The position numbers were made by a program, and so were the translations under genes. DNA of 64,000 nucleotides from Ceratopteris richardii (lineage: Eukaryota; Streptophyta; Polypodiopsida; Polypodiales; Pteridaceae): NCBI GenBank assembly GCA_020310875.1, contig CM035430.1, positions 105,230,931 to 105,294,930 on the forward strand, given 5' to 3'. Below, in pieces: positions 9,623-20,429 of this stretch. The notes below the pieces were generated by a model. The model worked only from the letters and a program-made list of their open reading frames with translations, had not been told where the DNA came from and made no database searches. The stretch's first letter is position 1; the number at the start of each line of letters is the position of its first letter.

Positions 9623-12600
9623 TCAATTCTCTGCATCCCTAAAGAGTGTAGGCCACCATAGACCAGCATCTAGTATTCTCTGGCTCATGATATGCCCTGG
9701 AAGGTGCCCACCACCTGTTCCTTCATGTGCAAATTGCAGTATTTCCCTTACTTCATCTTCCTCTAAGCATTTCCTCATCCTGTCATCCTTGCCTTGTCTG
9801 TAGAGTTTACCCTCAATGAAGGTATATGGTCTACTCTTGATAAGCAGCCTCTTCCTTGGTACAGCACTAGCACTTTCTGGGTACACTCCAGTATTAATGA
9901 ACTGCTTGATATCATCATACCATCCTTTAGGTTGTATAGCAAACAAGTGCGCATCAGGGAAATCATCATTGATACCACTGGTTTGATCCTTCCTATTGAT
10001 TCTGGACAAGTGATCTGCCATCACATTTTCTCTTCCTGGCTTATGGATTACCGAGAAATCGAACTCTTGGAATAACAGTAACCACCTCCATATTCTACCA
10101 GTAGCATGTGGTTTGTTGAGTAAGTACTTGAGAGGTTGGTGATCTGATATAATGATAAATTTTACCCCCAATAAGTAATGGCGGTATTTTTGAACTGCAA
10201 AGACCATTGCTAGTGCTTCCCTTTCGGTTGTACTGTAATTTCTTTCAGCCTTGGTCAAGATTCTACTGGCATATTGAATTGGCCTGTCCATTTTAAATTC
10301 TTCACTGGGTTGAGTCAGAACTGCTCCCACTGCATATGCACTGGCATCGACATGTATATGGAAGATTTTTGACCACTCCGGGGTGACCAAGATAGGAGCA
10401 CACATCAGCCGAGCCCTTAATGTCTGATATGCTTTTTCCTCCTCTTCTTCCCATTTGAAAGGTACTTCTTTACCTGTGAGTCTAGTCAGAGGTCTAGCTA
10501 TCTCTGCATACATTTTTATAAACCTTCTATGATAACCGGTATGCCCCAAAAAACTCTGGATCTCTTTAGGAGTTTTGGGTCTAGGTAACTTTAATATAGA
10601 AAGAATTTTGTCAGGATCTGGGGCCATACCTTTAGCGGATACCACATGTCCTAAGAGGGTTCCTTCTGTCACAAAGAAATGACATTTATTTGGATTGAGC
10701 TTTAACTTAGTTTCTCTGCATCTTTGGAAAATATTCTGCAGCTGTCTCAGGTGATGGTCCAAACAATCTAGATGAGTTTCTTTGTGAGATCCTGAGAATG
10801 AAGAGAAATCATCCATGAAGATTCTAAGTGACTCCAGCAATAAGGGGCCAAAAATGAGATTGACCGTTCTGTTAAATGTGGCTGGAGCATTTCTTAGCCC
10901 AAATGGCATTTTTACATACACATACGTTCCCCACGGTGTGATAAAAGCAGTCTTTTCACGATCCTCTGGGTGTATTGATATTTGATTATAGCCACTGAAG
11001 CCATCCATAAAACTATATAGTGCATGCCCCGCCACTTCTTCAATGACTTGTTCTGCAAAAGGCATAGGGAACCCGTCTGGAATGGTCACTTTGTTGAGAG
11101 CTCTAAAGTCCACACAAATCCTGATTTTATTAGTATTCTTCTTTGGTACTATAACCATAGGTGAGAGCCACTCTGAGTGTTCCACAGGAATGATGATTCC
11201 TGCATCTTCCATCTTTTGGATTTCCACATAGACAGCTTCTGCATACTTTGGATTGAGTCTATAACTCCTTCCTCTGATGGGTCTGGCTCCCTCAACCAGA
11301 GGAATTCTGTGCTCTCCGTAAGATGCAGGCACTCCTTCTAAGTCTTTATAATGCCAGGCAAAAACATCTGCATACTGGGTTAAGAATGATTTTACCTTTT
11401 CCAGGATATTTGGGTGGCTCCACAACCAAGTGGCCACTAGAACTGGTTGATTATTGTTTTGGGTGCATAATTGTACTTCTTGAACCGGATTTCTTGTTAC
11501 CAGATTATCTTCTTGTGCATCTGCTTCCTTGTCTTCTTCTACTAGCTTTTCGTGCATTGCTTCATAAGCAGGTGTATTTTGAACTTCGATGTTTTCCTCC
11601 TTGTCCTGCATCCATCCTGCAGGGATTTCTTGAATTGGGAAAGAACATTCAACCTCAGAATTTTTTACCTTGCTTTTGGCTTGGGAAACTTCGTTATCTG
11701 ATGCTGACACATCCTCCTCCAATGTGTATTTGATGGGTATCTTCCTGCCCCTTCTGTGGTCGGTGATGGGCTCTCCCAATCCATCAACCTGGACCTTTCC
11801 TTTGTCTTCATCATAGCCTCCAATTGTACCAGGATGATCAAGAAAAATTCCAAAACAAGAAGAAGAGTTGCCGGCATGAAGCCAACTTAAAATATCCTCT
11901 TCTTCCTCAAAATCTATTTGGGGTTGATCCTCCGCTTCTGTTTCCATGCAAATGCTCACTGTTTGCATCATACTAGTGTTTCCCTGATTGTCTGGGCCTT
12001 CTTCTAAATGAATTTGTGTCAGCTCCTGCCCTTTCTTTTGTACCCACATGGTGTCCTTGCCCCAATCATGAATGACACTGGCATGCCTCAGCCAAGGTCT
12101 TCCAATTAAGAGGGGAAATCCTCCTTCAACTTGGGGCAATCTTAAAACCACAAAATCCAGGATAAATAGATTACCTTGTACTTCAAGTGGAACTTTTGGG
12201 ATTACCCCTAAGGGCCTTACTTTGCTCTGATCTGCCAAAGTGACCGTAAAATTTGCAGGTCTTGAAGGGTGGAGTCCAATCCTTTTCATGGTATGTTCAG
12301 GCATCAAATTAATGCCAGAACCACCATCTACAATAACACCTTGAAATTCATGGCCCTTGATTGATATTGTGAGCCGAGGGCTTTTATAATCTGTGAGGGG
12401 TGCTTCCCCCTTGATTATCCCTTGATGTAAGATAGCAGTCTTAGCTACTAAGCTTGTCGTAGAAGCTTCATCAATTATCTGTAATAATTCTGACCTAAAT
12501 TTCCCATCCATCTTTATTAAATCAAGAATACTAACCTCCTTTTTCATGGACTTGAGCAGTCTGGAGGCTTCTGATTCCTTAAGAGCTTGGGCTCCATTTG

Positions 12601-14191
12601 ACTTGTCCAACTCCTCATGAGCCCTGCTGAATGCCTGTCCAACGGCATCACTGGTACCTGTGCAATTTTCCTTTTTCCTTGTGTCTGTAATGGTGGTGGC
12701 TAGGTCTTCGGACACACCTTTGTCTCTGTGTACTTTATTAATCAATGATTCTTGACCCACGTCCACTGGAGTCTTCCCCTTGCTTCTTGTTTGCACAGTA
12801 AAAGAGTCAATTTCCTCTAACTGCACCACCCTGGTAGATGGTGACGACACCTTAACTTGATTTGCCATTTCTTCTTCCTGCACTGAAATCATTTGGATAT
12901 GGGGCCCTGATGAAGAGGCTTGATTCTTAGGACAACAATTTGTATAATGGTCTCTGGCCTCAGGGCAGTTCCTGCAAGGAGGTGCATTCTCTGGTAGGGT
13001 GCACCTACTTTGGTAGTGCCCACATTCTCCACACCTGAAGCAAATAATTGGCCTTCTAGGCCCATTTGCAAGGTTAGTTCTTGGTCTAGGATTATAGTTA
13101 TTACCTTGGTTTGTTGCTGCTGCCATTACATTTGCTGGTGGCAATAGCCCGCCTTGTGTCCAGTAGGTCGTTGTCTGTATTCCCCTTGATTGGCATTCAT
13201 GGGCCTCATGCCCAATCTTTCTGCATAATTGGCAAGTCACATTTAGCAAAGGACATTCACTTACTATATGTCCTTGCTTACTGCACATGGAGCACCATAG
13301 TCCGTTCTTAATGCCGCCTCCTTTTAGTTCTTGCAACTCCTGCCTCAGCTGAGCTAGTTCCTCTGCTTGGGCTTCCTCTTCCTTTTGTAGCTTGAGGGCT
13401 TCAATCTCTCTTCTCAGCTGGGCTACAATAGTCTCCTCCTCTGTATAGGGCTTATTCCTCTTCAAGCCTTCCAGTTCCCTTCTTAACTGGCTCACTGGGT
13501 CCTCCAGTTTTGTACCATATGATAGTTGGGAAGACGTTGTACCATACTGGTGCCTTATTTGTTCCAAGCGGGTGGCCGTGTTGATGAATTCCTCGACAGA
13601 GGCCGTAGGTAGCACCAACTCTTTTATTTTGCATTGGGTGACCACAGGTAAAGGTTTGGCTAACCACTTCTTGACAAAGAAGTCGTGTGGTGGATCCGGT
13701 AATTTGGCCATTAATGCTTTTGCCCTGGTCACGAATTCGGGGAACTTCTCTCCTGGACCCAACTTCAAGTTTTCCAATTCTTCTATAATGATTTCAGTCG
13801 TGTTGCCATGCTGAAATTGATTCTTAAAGGCCTCTTTCATCATATCCCAAGAGGTAAAGTGATTTTCGGCGAACTGACTGAACCACTTGTCTGCCAGACC
13901 TTCCAATGTGGCGGGGAAGAGTATCAAGAAAGCATCTTCCCTACCCATTAGTCCCCTAGTCTTACACAATGAAAGAAATCGTCGAATGTGCTCATCTGGG
14001 TCCTCATGGGCTAAACCTCTGAAGGAGGGGAATTTTATGTTTAACCTTGAGAGCAAGATTTCTAGGTCCACCTGTCCAGCCATGCTTCCTACCGATGAAG
14101 TCGACGAAAGTGGACTTGATGATCTTCGGTTCGTCTTTCTTCTTGTCTGCTTGCACTTGATTCTCAAGGTTTGTGACCGGGTCGCGGTCAT
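9623..14191 (-). CDS. Gypsy gag-protease-RT-RNase H polyprotein
   Basis: A 1,522-codon open frame starting at an ATG about 140 bases inside the PBS. From the N-terminus: retrotransposon gag (about 90-200); an E/Q-rich coiled coil (about 215-290); four CCHC-type knuckles near 300, 325, 382 and 406; aspartic protease with DGGSG near 620; RT with DGFSGYNQI near 1063 and FMDDF near 1125; RNase H with HVDASAYAVGAVL near 1283 and the TEREALAMVFA helix; then the H-x-H half of the integrase finger near 1487. Four knuckles are more than the one or two usual for Gypsy gag. The frame is otherwise undamaged over 4.5 kb, which fits the near-identical LTRs. Confidence 0.93.
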   Translation of the reverse strand: MTATRSQTLRIKCKQTRRKTNRRSSSPLSSTSSVGSMAGQVDLEILLSRLNIKFPSFRGLAHEDPDEHIRRFLSLCKTRGLMGREDAFLILFPATLEGLADKWFSQFAENHFTSWDMMKEAFKNQFQHGNTTEIIIEELENLKLGPGEKFPEFVTRAKALMAKLPDPPHDFFVKKWLAKPLPVVTQCKIKELVLPTASVEEFINTATRLEQIRHQYGTTSSQLSYGTKLEDPVSQLRRELEGLKRNKPYTEEETIVAQLRREIEALKLQKEEEAQAEELAQLRQELQELKGGGIKNGLWCSMCSKQGHIVSECPLLNVTCQLCRKIGHEAHECQSRGIQTTTYWTQGGLLPPANVMAAATNQGNNYNPRPRTNLANGPRRPIICFRCGECGHYQSRCTLPENAPPCRNCPEARDHYTNCCPKNQASSSGPHIQMISVQEEEMANQVKVSSPSTRVVQLEEIDSFTVQTRSKGKTPVDVGQESLINKVHRDKGVSEDLATTITDTRKKENCTGTSDAVGQAFSRAHEELDKSNGAQALKESEASRLLKSMKKEVSILDLIKMDGKFRSELLQIIDEASTTSLVAKTAILHQGIIKGEAPLTDYKSPRLTISIKGHEFQGVIVDGGSGINLMPEHTMKRIGLHPSRPANFTVTLADQSKVRPLGVIPKVPLEVQGNLFILDFVVLRLPQVEGGFPLLIGRPWLRHASVIHDWGKDTMWVQKKGQELTQIHLEEGPDNQGNTSMMQTVSICMETEAEDQPQIDFEEEEDILSWLHAGNSSSCFGIFLDHPGTIGGYDEDKGKVQVDGLGEPITDHRRGRKIPIKYTLEEDVSASDNEVSQAKSKVKNSEVECSFPIQEIPAGWMQDKEENIEVQNTPAYEAMHEKLVEEDKEADAQEDNLVTRNPVQEVQLCTQNNNQPVLVATWLWSHPNILEKVKSFLTQYADVFAWHYKDLEGVPASYGEHRIPLVEGARPIRGRSYRLNPKYAEAVYVEIQKMEDAGIIIPVEHSEWLSPMVIVPKKNTNKIRICVDFRALNKVTIPDGFPMPFAEQVIEEVAGHALYSFMDGFSGYNQISIHPEDREKTAFITPWGTYVYVKMPFGLRNAPATFNRTVNLIFGPLLLESLRIFMDDFSSFSGSHKETHLDCLDHHLRQLQNIFQRCRETKLKLNPNKCHFFVTEGTLLGHVVSAKGMAPDPDKILSILKLPRPKTPKEIQSFLGHTGYHRRFIKMYAEIARPLTRLTGKEVPFKWEEEEEKAYQTLRARLMCAPILVTPEWSKIFHIHVDASAYAVGAVLTQPSEEFKMDRPIQYASRILTKAERNYSTTEREALAMVFAVQKYRHYLLGVKFIIISDHQPLKYLLNKPHATGRIWRWLLLFQEFDFSVIHKPGRENVMADHLSRINRKDQTSGINDDFPDAHLFAIQPKGWYDDIKQFINTGVYPESASAVPRKRLLIKSRPYTFIEGKLYRQGKDDRMRKCLEEDEVREILQFAHEGTGGGHLPGHIMSQRILDAGLWWPTLFRDAEN

Positions 14192-14328
14192 GAGCTATAC
14201 ATAGTCCACTAAAAATGAGACCTTGATAGAAGGATGTACCTTTTGGCCCACTGGAGTAATGTTGTCGACACTGGAATGTTGTCTTCCAATGGCAATATAT
14301 AGTCTCCTATGCTCAAAGCTCCTTGGAA

Positions 14329-14346
14329 GTCCCACCGGGCGTGCCA
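14329..14346 (-). other. Primer-binding site of element B
   Basis: The minus strand reads TGGCACGCCCGGTGGGAC, four bases inside the 5' LTR edge at 14351. It starts with the TGG expected from pairing with a tRNA CCA end. This is the usual spacing and form for a plant Gypsy PBS; I do not assign the tRNA. Confidence 0.75.
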
Positions 14347-14350
14347 AATT

Positions 14351-15180
14351 TGTTGGGGATTCGGGGACAAGAAGGAGTTTGAGGGTTTGTAGGAGAAAAG
14401 AAGATGATGAAAATGGAATAACAGTGAGAACTTCTGCAAAGAAATACTCTTGGAACCCTTGAATATTAATTATCTTTCAACAATTACAATGACTGCGCAC
14501 AGTTTAATCAATGACTAAATACCACTTCAGAGAGCATCTGAAGACCAATTATCTCAAGTCTTCCAGCGGCCGTGCACCCATCCTTCACTTGCTTCCCGCT
14601 TCCCTTGTGCACACCTTGCACTAAGCTTCCGTCAAGCTAAGGAATTGGTATCACTGCACACGCACGCAATAGCCCTTGGAACTCTTGGAATCCAGCCCCC
14701 TTCTCTCTTCTCTGCACACTTTCCTCTTGGCACCTCTTGCACTCTTGACTGCACTCTTGACTGTCGTCAGCACACTCTGGAGGCTCTTCTTGCTTCCTCT
14801 CTTGCTCCTCTGAAGCTCTCTCTTGCTCTCAACTCCCAATGTGTAAGAATAGCCTTTGTCCTTCCTTTTGTTTGAGAGTCCGCCGGTTCGCGCACTCTAA
14901 CTGCAATACAATCTTGGTGTCCTTTCAATGTCCCAAGATTGTCTTTTTGACTGGTCCTCAACGATTCGCTACTTTGTCTTGTAGTGTCTTTAGAACAAGA
15001 GTGACTTTTAAAATAAAATTTTGATTGGGCGGCCTATTTCCACCTTTTCGTACGCGGCCTTCCTTCTTCACTTTTCCTTTTAATTCTTTTACTTTTGCAC
15101 CTTAAGATTTAGATTCAACCTTTGAACCTTAAGAGGAAAAATACTTTGTACCTTTAGTTTCAACCGGTTAGGGCTCTACA
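14351..15180 (-). repeat. 5' LTR of Gypsy element B
   Basis: 830 bp, partner of 1755-2584. It is bounded by TGTTGGGG at its inner edge (plus strand) and CTCTACA at its outer edge, and directly followed by the ACTGC duplication. It would carry the promoter for gag-pol on the minus strand. Confidence 0.95.
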
Positions 15181-16060
15181 ACTGCATATTATATGTCTGG
15201 TCTTGTCAAGGTAGCATAGATCAAACTACCTATCAAACTCTGATATTTCTTCATGTTATTAAACTCCTCTCCTCCATATCTACTCAATTTATGATTTACC
15301 TCCAATGATGTGGTTGAATACTTGCAATCTTCTATGTTGAACTTAGCCAAAATATTCTTCAAGTATCTCTCTTGTGTAACATATACTCATGTTGAGTATA
15401 CACAATCTGCACTGTTAAGAAATAAGACAAGTTTCCCAAATCACTTATCTTAAACTCCTTTTCTATTTGCTTCTTAATCTCCTTGATTCCTTGAGCATCT
15501 GTACCTGTGACAATAATATCATCAACATAAATACACATATATATAAACCCATCTTCACCTGCCTTCACTAGAAAGCTACTATCTGCTTTTGAAGCTTGAT
15601 ATCCACATTCATTCAAAAACTTAACAAGCCTGTAATTCCATGCCCTTGGGGCTTGCTTCAAACCATACAAAGCTCTCTTGAGGTTACATACATAATCTAA
15701 TCCAATTGAATCCATAAAACCCTCGGGTTGCTCCATGTACACCTCATCTGCAATATATCCATTCAAAAATGCATTCTTCACATCTAATTGTGACAACTTC
15801 CATCCTTTACAAGTAGCAATAGCAATTAAGGTTCTAATTGTAGACATGTTAGCAACTCGACTAAAGGTTTCATCATAATCTACCCCATAAGTTTGAGCAT
15901 AACCTTTAACCACAAGTCTAGCTTTGTATCTAGACACCTCACCATTTGCAAACCTCTTTGTCTTATACACCCACTTACATCCAATTACCTTGTGGTTCTT
16001 TGCTCTTGGCACTAATTCCCATGTCTCATTCTCAAGAGGAGCATCATACTCTTCTTGCAT
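15181..16060 (-). pseudogene. Copia reverse transcriptase of element A
   Basis: The open part (15359-16060, 233 codons) is Copia RT, which would copy the element's RNA into DNA. Signatures seen are WVYKTKRFANGEVSRYKARLV, LDVKNAFLNG, ALYGLKQAPRAW and the catalytic CIYVDDIIVTG. It ends in a frame break, and the continuing sequence to 15185 is cut by the insertion of element B; it resumes at 1754. The upstream region to 16480 holds the variable linker between integrase and RT, also broken. Confidence 0.9.
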
Positions 16061-16282
16061 TGCCTACTCCCAATTCTATTTTCCTTTAGATTCTTCATAT
16101 GTGGTTGGATCTTCTTCTGTCTTCACAATATAAGCATATTCTTTTGTTGTTAAGAAAGATGTATCATAGCTATACTTGATAGGTTCCTTTCTTTCTCTCA
16201 AAGATCTTATAAACTCAGCACTTCTTGAAGTCTCAGCTACATTTGATTTTGGATCAAATCTTGGCCTATCTTCATCATTGCC

Positions 16283-17616
16283 CTATAATTTACTTTTACA
16301 ATCATCATCATCAATATCTTCTTCATACACTTTTACTATTGTTTTCCCATTCCTTTGTATTTCTTCAACATCTGCATAATCATTAGTTGACCCTGTATAC
16401 CATGTGCTTTGCTCATCAAATGTAACATCTTTTGTGACAAGAAATTGCTTTGTAGATGGACTCCACAATCTGTATCCCATCTATCTATCATCATACCCAA
16501 TAAACACATGCTTCTTTGCTTTGGGTTCTAGCTTATGTCTTAATTGAGAAGGAACATGAGCATATGCCAAACATCCAAATACCTTACAATGATCAAGAGT
16601 AGGTTTCTTACCCGACCATGCTTCATAAGGTGTTCTACCATCCAAAGCTTTGTAGGGTAACATATTCACGCAGTGTTGATAGCTTCTGCCCACAAGTAGT
16701 TGGGACAATTCTTCTTTTTCATCATTGATCTTGCAAACTCTACAAGAGTTCTATTTCTTCTTTCTACAACTCCATTTTGTTGAGGGGAGTACCTACAAGT
16801 TACTTCTCTTTTTATACCTACATTCCACAGATAATCATCAAACTCTTTAGAAAAATATTCTCCCTCTCCATCTCATCTCAACCTCTTGAGCTTTTGTCTT
16901 GTAATCATTTGTGCATAAGCATGATAATGCTTGAATGTCTTGAACACTTCAGACTTGTCCTCGATTACATAAAGTGTAATCCATCTTGTTGCATCATCAA
17001 CAAACAACACATAATACCTAGATCCATTTAAGCTATAGTCCCTAGAAGGACCCCACACATCTATATGAACCAACTCAAGCATATTTGAATACTTGTATCC
17101 TAATTTATTGTATGAACTTCTGTTAGCTTTACCTAATTGACAAGCTTCACACTTGTATACCATGTGTTGACCTTCAACATTTGGCAATCCAAGCACTACA
17201 TCGTTCTTTGATATTTCTTTTATAGCTCTCTCATTAAAATGACCTAGCCTTTTATGCCATATGTCTAACTCAGACATCTTTTGACTTCCATAAGTAAACA
17301 ATGCATGTCCCACATTACCTTGGACGTTGAGAGTAAAAAGTCTTCCTTCTTTTTGACCTATAATGATGCTTCTATATCCCTGATTTGGATCTTGCACATA
17401 AACACCATCATTTGTGAATCTGAAATCATATCCTTTCTCCACAATTTGTCCTACACTTATCAAGTTTTTAGGAATAGTAGGAACATAAAGTACCTTGCTT
17501 AACAGTGTGCTTCCACTCTTTGTCTTCACTGATCCAATGCTGTCCACTTTATGCTTGGTGTTGTCTCCTGTTTGAACTGTATGTCCACTCACCTTTGCTT
17601 CCATATTAGCCATCAA
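16283..17616 (-). pseudogene. Copia integrase region of element A
   Basis: Three open pieces (16283-16480, 16481-16708 and 16873-17616) together cover the GAG-pre-integrase segment (IWHKRLGHFNERAI, then CEACQLGKANR) and the integrase core beginning at HIDVWGPS. Then follow the characteristic YKALDGRTPYEAWSGKKPT and CKVFGCLAYAHVP segments and the HVFIGYDDR end. Stops and frameshifts near 16709-16872, where the ERKNR-type region lies, disrupt the catalytic core. The piece is decayed and cannot give an active enzyme. Confidence 0.88.
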
Positions 17617-18666
17617 TGATATATTGCGACTCAGATGATTGCTACATCCTGAGTCATGTCATCCTTCTGATCTGATGCATAATTATAATAGTTGATGTTA
17701 TAGGACTGAGGTTGAAAGCTTCTTCCACCTCCTCTAGCATTTGAAGTCCTACCACCTCTTCCTCTGAAGTTACCTCTTTGATTTCTACCTCCTCTACCTC
17801 TTTGATTGAAACTTTGATTATGACTTCCACCATTTTGATTGTTATACCAACAATCATTTTCCAAATGATTTGTTCTACCACAAATCCAACAAGCTTTGAC
17901 ATTATCTCTATTCTTACCTCCTCTTCCTTTGCCTCTTTAATTCATCTTTCCTTTTGTGAAATAAACTTGGCTTGAAGATCCTTCATCATCAGTTCACTGC
18001 TTCCCTTTGACACTCTTTCTCTTATCCTTGGAGTACATAGCTTGACTTGCACTCCTATCATTATCTCCCTTAATGTCCTGCTCAAAAGTTAGCATGTGTC
18101 CTAGCAATTGATTAAGATAAGGAGTAAAATGATCTAATGACAATTCTATGGACAATATGAAAGGCTTCCATTTCTCATCTCCTCTCAGCCTGTAAGTATC
18201 TATCTTACCAACTTATCCTCTTCAATATCTTCATCTACTGCTCCCAGGCTATCTGCAATATCCTTCATTCTTGCCACAAAATCAGAAATTGATTGTAAGC
18301 TCTTCTTCTTGAAGGTTGTGAAATGAGCCCATAATGAGGACTTCCTTGACTTAGTTGTATTTTGAAAATGCTCTTCCAAAGCATTCCACACATCTGTTGC
18401 AATTTCTAATCCTCTAATATGAGGTAGAAGATAATCATTTACAGCCATGTAAATGATAAACCTACCTTGAGCATCCTTCTTCATCCAATTCTTCAAATCT
18501 GCAAGCTCTTCCCTAGTTGGAACACTAGGATCTTCAAACTCATACTTTTCTTCTTCTCCTATAATGAATGCCATCAAGTCTTTTCTCATGAGGTGTGCCT
18601 CCATCCTCATGGACCAAGCTGGATAGTTTTCCCTATCTAGGTTATCAATCTGCAAGCTTTCTCCCA
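17617..18666 (-). pseudogene. Copia gag, zinc knuckle and protease start of element A
   Basis: Gag of the UBN2 type, with an ATG at 18666 followed by the NLDRENYPAWSMRMEAHL motif typical of plant Copia gag. A frameshifted middle (17865-18199) leads to a CCHC knuckle, CWICGRTNHLENDC, near 17850-17900, and a Gly/Arg-rich stretch. A protease active-site start (DSGCSNHL) is readable near 17630-17655 in a different frame from the knuckle, so a frameshift separates gag from protease in this copy. Confidence 0.85.
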
Positions 18667-18886
18667 TCTTTGACTTTGTCTTCTGCAAATGTTAAGTTAA
18701 ATGAATATGCTTTGTACCTTTAATGTAAAGCTTCAATTTTTCAGATCCTTTCAAGCTCAATCTTCACACTTCTTTAGGTTGTCTTCAAGACTCTGATCTT
18801 GTCCACCTTCAATTAGAATAAACTTCAATGTCTGCAATGGTTGGGACTTCAAAGGCTCTTTACTTCACTTTATATTGCACCTTTTT

Positions 18887-18897
18887 CTCTGATACCA
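18887..18897 (-). other. Primer-binding site of Copia element A
   Basis: The minus strand reads TGGTATCAGAG, matching the initiator-methionine tRNA primer site used by most plant Copia elements. It starts one base inside the 5' LTR end (CCGTCA). This fixes the inner LTR border at 18899. Confidence 0.85.
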
Positions 18898-18898
18898 C

Positions 18899-19911
18899 TG
18901 ACGGAGATTTCTTTATCTCCAAATGCTTGATCTATACTGATTTAAGAACACTTCTACATCAATCATAGACCAAACTTTCCACAAATGTTACCATGATTTA
19001 CAAAATCATTCAGAAATACTTCTCTGTATGAAGTTTCTCATCCTTCAAAAAGTCTGCTTCAAAGATTAACTTCATTACCTGCACATATCTTCAAATTTCT
19101 TCAATCTAATGATGTACATACCTCCATGCTACCTTTTTGCAATTATAACATCCATTATATCTTCAAAAGAATCATTAAAACTCTGATTAGATCATTAAGA
19201 TAAAAAATATGTCAGAACTATCTTTCTAAACAAGCAACTTTGACATAGTCAAACTTCTCAAGTTGATTTGTCACAACACAAGTCCCGTTTTGCTAAATTC
19301 TTTTAGCCATAGATTCCTTACCTTCTAAGTTAGATTTTGAATGCTCATTCATAAAAAACTTTACACTTTGCACTGAGATCCAAGCAAAACTCTCACACGA
19401 AAAAGTGCATGACTCTGAGAGTTCTATCTATAGACTTTACATATACATGGTCCTATTGATCATACACAGAACCTGAAAGGAATTAGAACTTGAAACGTTG
19501 AACATAGCTTGGTTAACTTTTGAGTTAGATGTGTACAAAAGATTTCCTGATTCACTTGATCAGGCTGAGAGAAATCAAAGAAAGACGTGACGCTAACTCA
19601 GGAAGATGATTCTCTACACATCTATCACATGAACTCTTGACTTCTAATGACTCTGTCTCCTATTTATTTACATTATTGACTTATATACATATGATTCTAG
19701 ACTCAACCCACGTCTATTACATTACTCTTTATCATTCTAATGATCATCTATACCCATTGTACAAGAATTTTCATCTGTAATGTACATATGTATACAAGCT
19801 ACATTTATGAGATCTCTTCACTTTCTCTAATGACTTCTTTAACTTTATTTTGATTTCTGACTTGCTTCAAGTTCTTCACAATCATCAATCGAGAATTGCT
19901 TTGTTCCAACA
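18899..19911 (-). repeat. 5' LTR of Copia element A
   Basis: 1,013 bp, bounded by TGACGG at the inner edge and CCAACA at the outer edge on the plus strand (TGTTGG...CCGTCA in element orientation). Only its outer 311 bases have a partner, at 821-1128. The five bases after it are CCAAC; the partner duplication cannot be found because the other end is truncated. Confidence 0.8.
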
Positions 19912-20425
19912 CCAACCATGGTCTGGATTCTTGGAAGGACAAAAGAAAGGTACTATCAATAATCAGTGGCTCAATTTTCCCTTATTATAGAGCCCACCAC
20001 ATAACTACTTACCCACAAATGATTACATAATTTGAACAATCAAATTTCGACTATCTAAGCATGCTCATGTCCCTCATTCAATGATCAAGCTCAGAAATAA
20101 AATACTAAGCATGATCCTTACAATACTAAAATTCTTCAAGAATGCAGAGTATACATTTTCAAATTTTATTGACATTAATCAAGGAGTGGATGCATTCATT
20201 TTTTATCTCTTTGTTACACCTAGCAGATTGACAATCATGGCCTACTATTTGTGATTAATGTTTTTGCCTAGCTTATACCTATAGACCTTTGACGTAGCCT
20301 TCTTCATAGGATTTTTTGAAGTGGACTTGGAGTTTTTTTAGAAAATATCAACGAATTTAAATGCCACATTAGAAGCCTATGAGCTACAATTTTTTGTCGA
20401 CCATTGTCAAGCCCCAAATGATGGT
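19912..20425. other. Spacer between Copia elements A and C
   Basis: No open frame, repeat or LTR feature that I recognise; ordinary AT-rich sequence. It may be host DNA or an eroded element. Confidence 0.4.
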
Positions 20426-20429
20426 GAAT

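Larger units (their letters stand above)
1755..15180 (-). mobile_element. Gypsy LTR retrotransposon B, near-complete and young
   Basis: A 13,426-bp element bounded by two 830-bp LTRs (1755-2584 and 14351-15180), each starting TGTTGGGG and ending CTCTACA, and flanked by the 5-base duplication ACTGC at 1750-1754 and 15181-15185. I count three substitutions between the LTRs, so insertion was recent. The order from right to left is LTR, PBS, gag, PR, RT, RNase H, IN, then a G/C-skewed repeat tract, an extra ORF, and LTR. No chromodomain follows the integrase, so it is not a chromovirus; its large post-IN region suggests the Tat/Athila side of plant Gypsy (inference). Confidence 0.95.
821..19911 (-). 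mobile_element. Copia LTR retrotransposon A, split by Gypsy element B
   Basis: Minus-strand Copia element whose parts occur in the order gag, CCHC knuckle, protease, integrase, RT and RNase H from right to left. Its right LTR (18899-19911) is followed inward by a primer-binding site. The left LTR (821-1128) matches only the first 311 bases (U3 side) of the right one. The body is interrupted at 1755-15180 by a Gypsy element that left a 5-base duplication, ACTGC. All coding parts carry frameshifts or stops, so it is inactive. The Copia order (integrase before RT) is seen directly. Confidence 0.9.
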
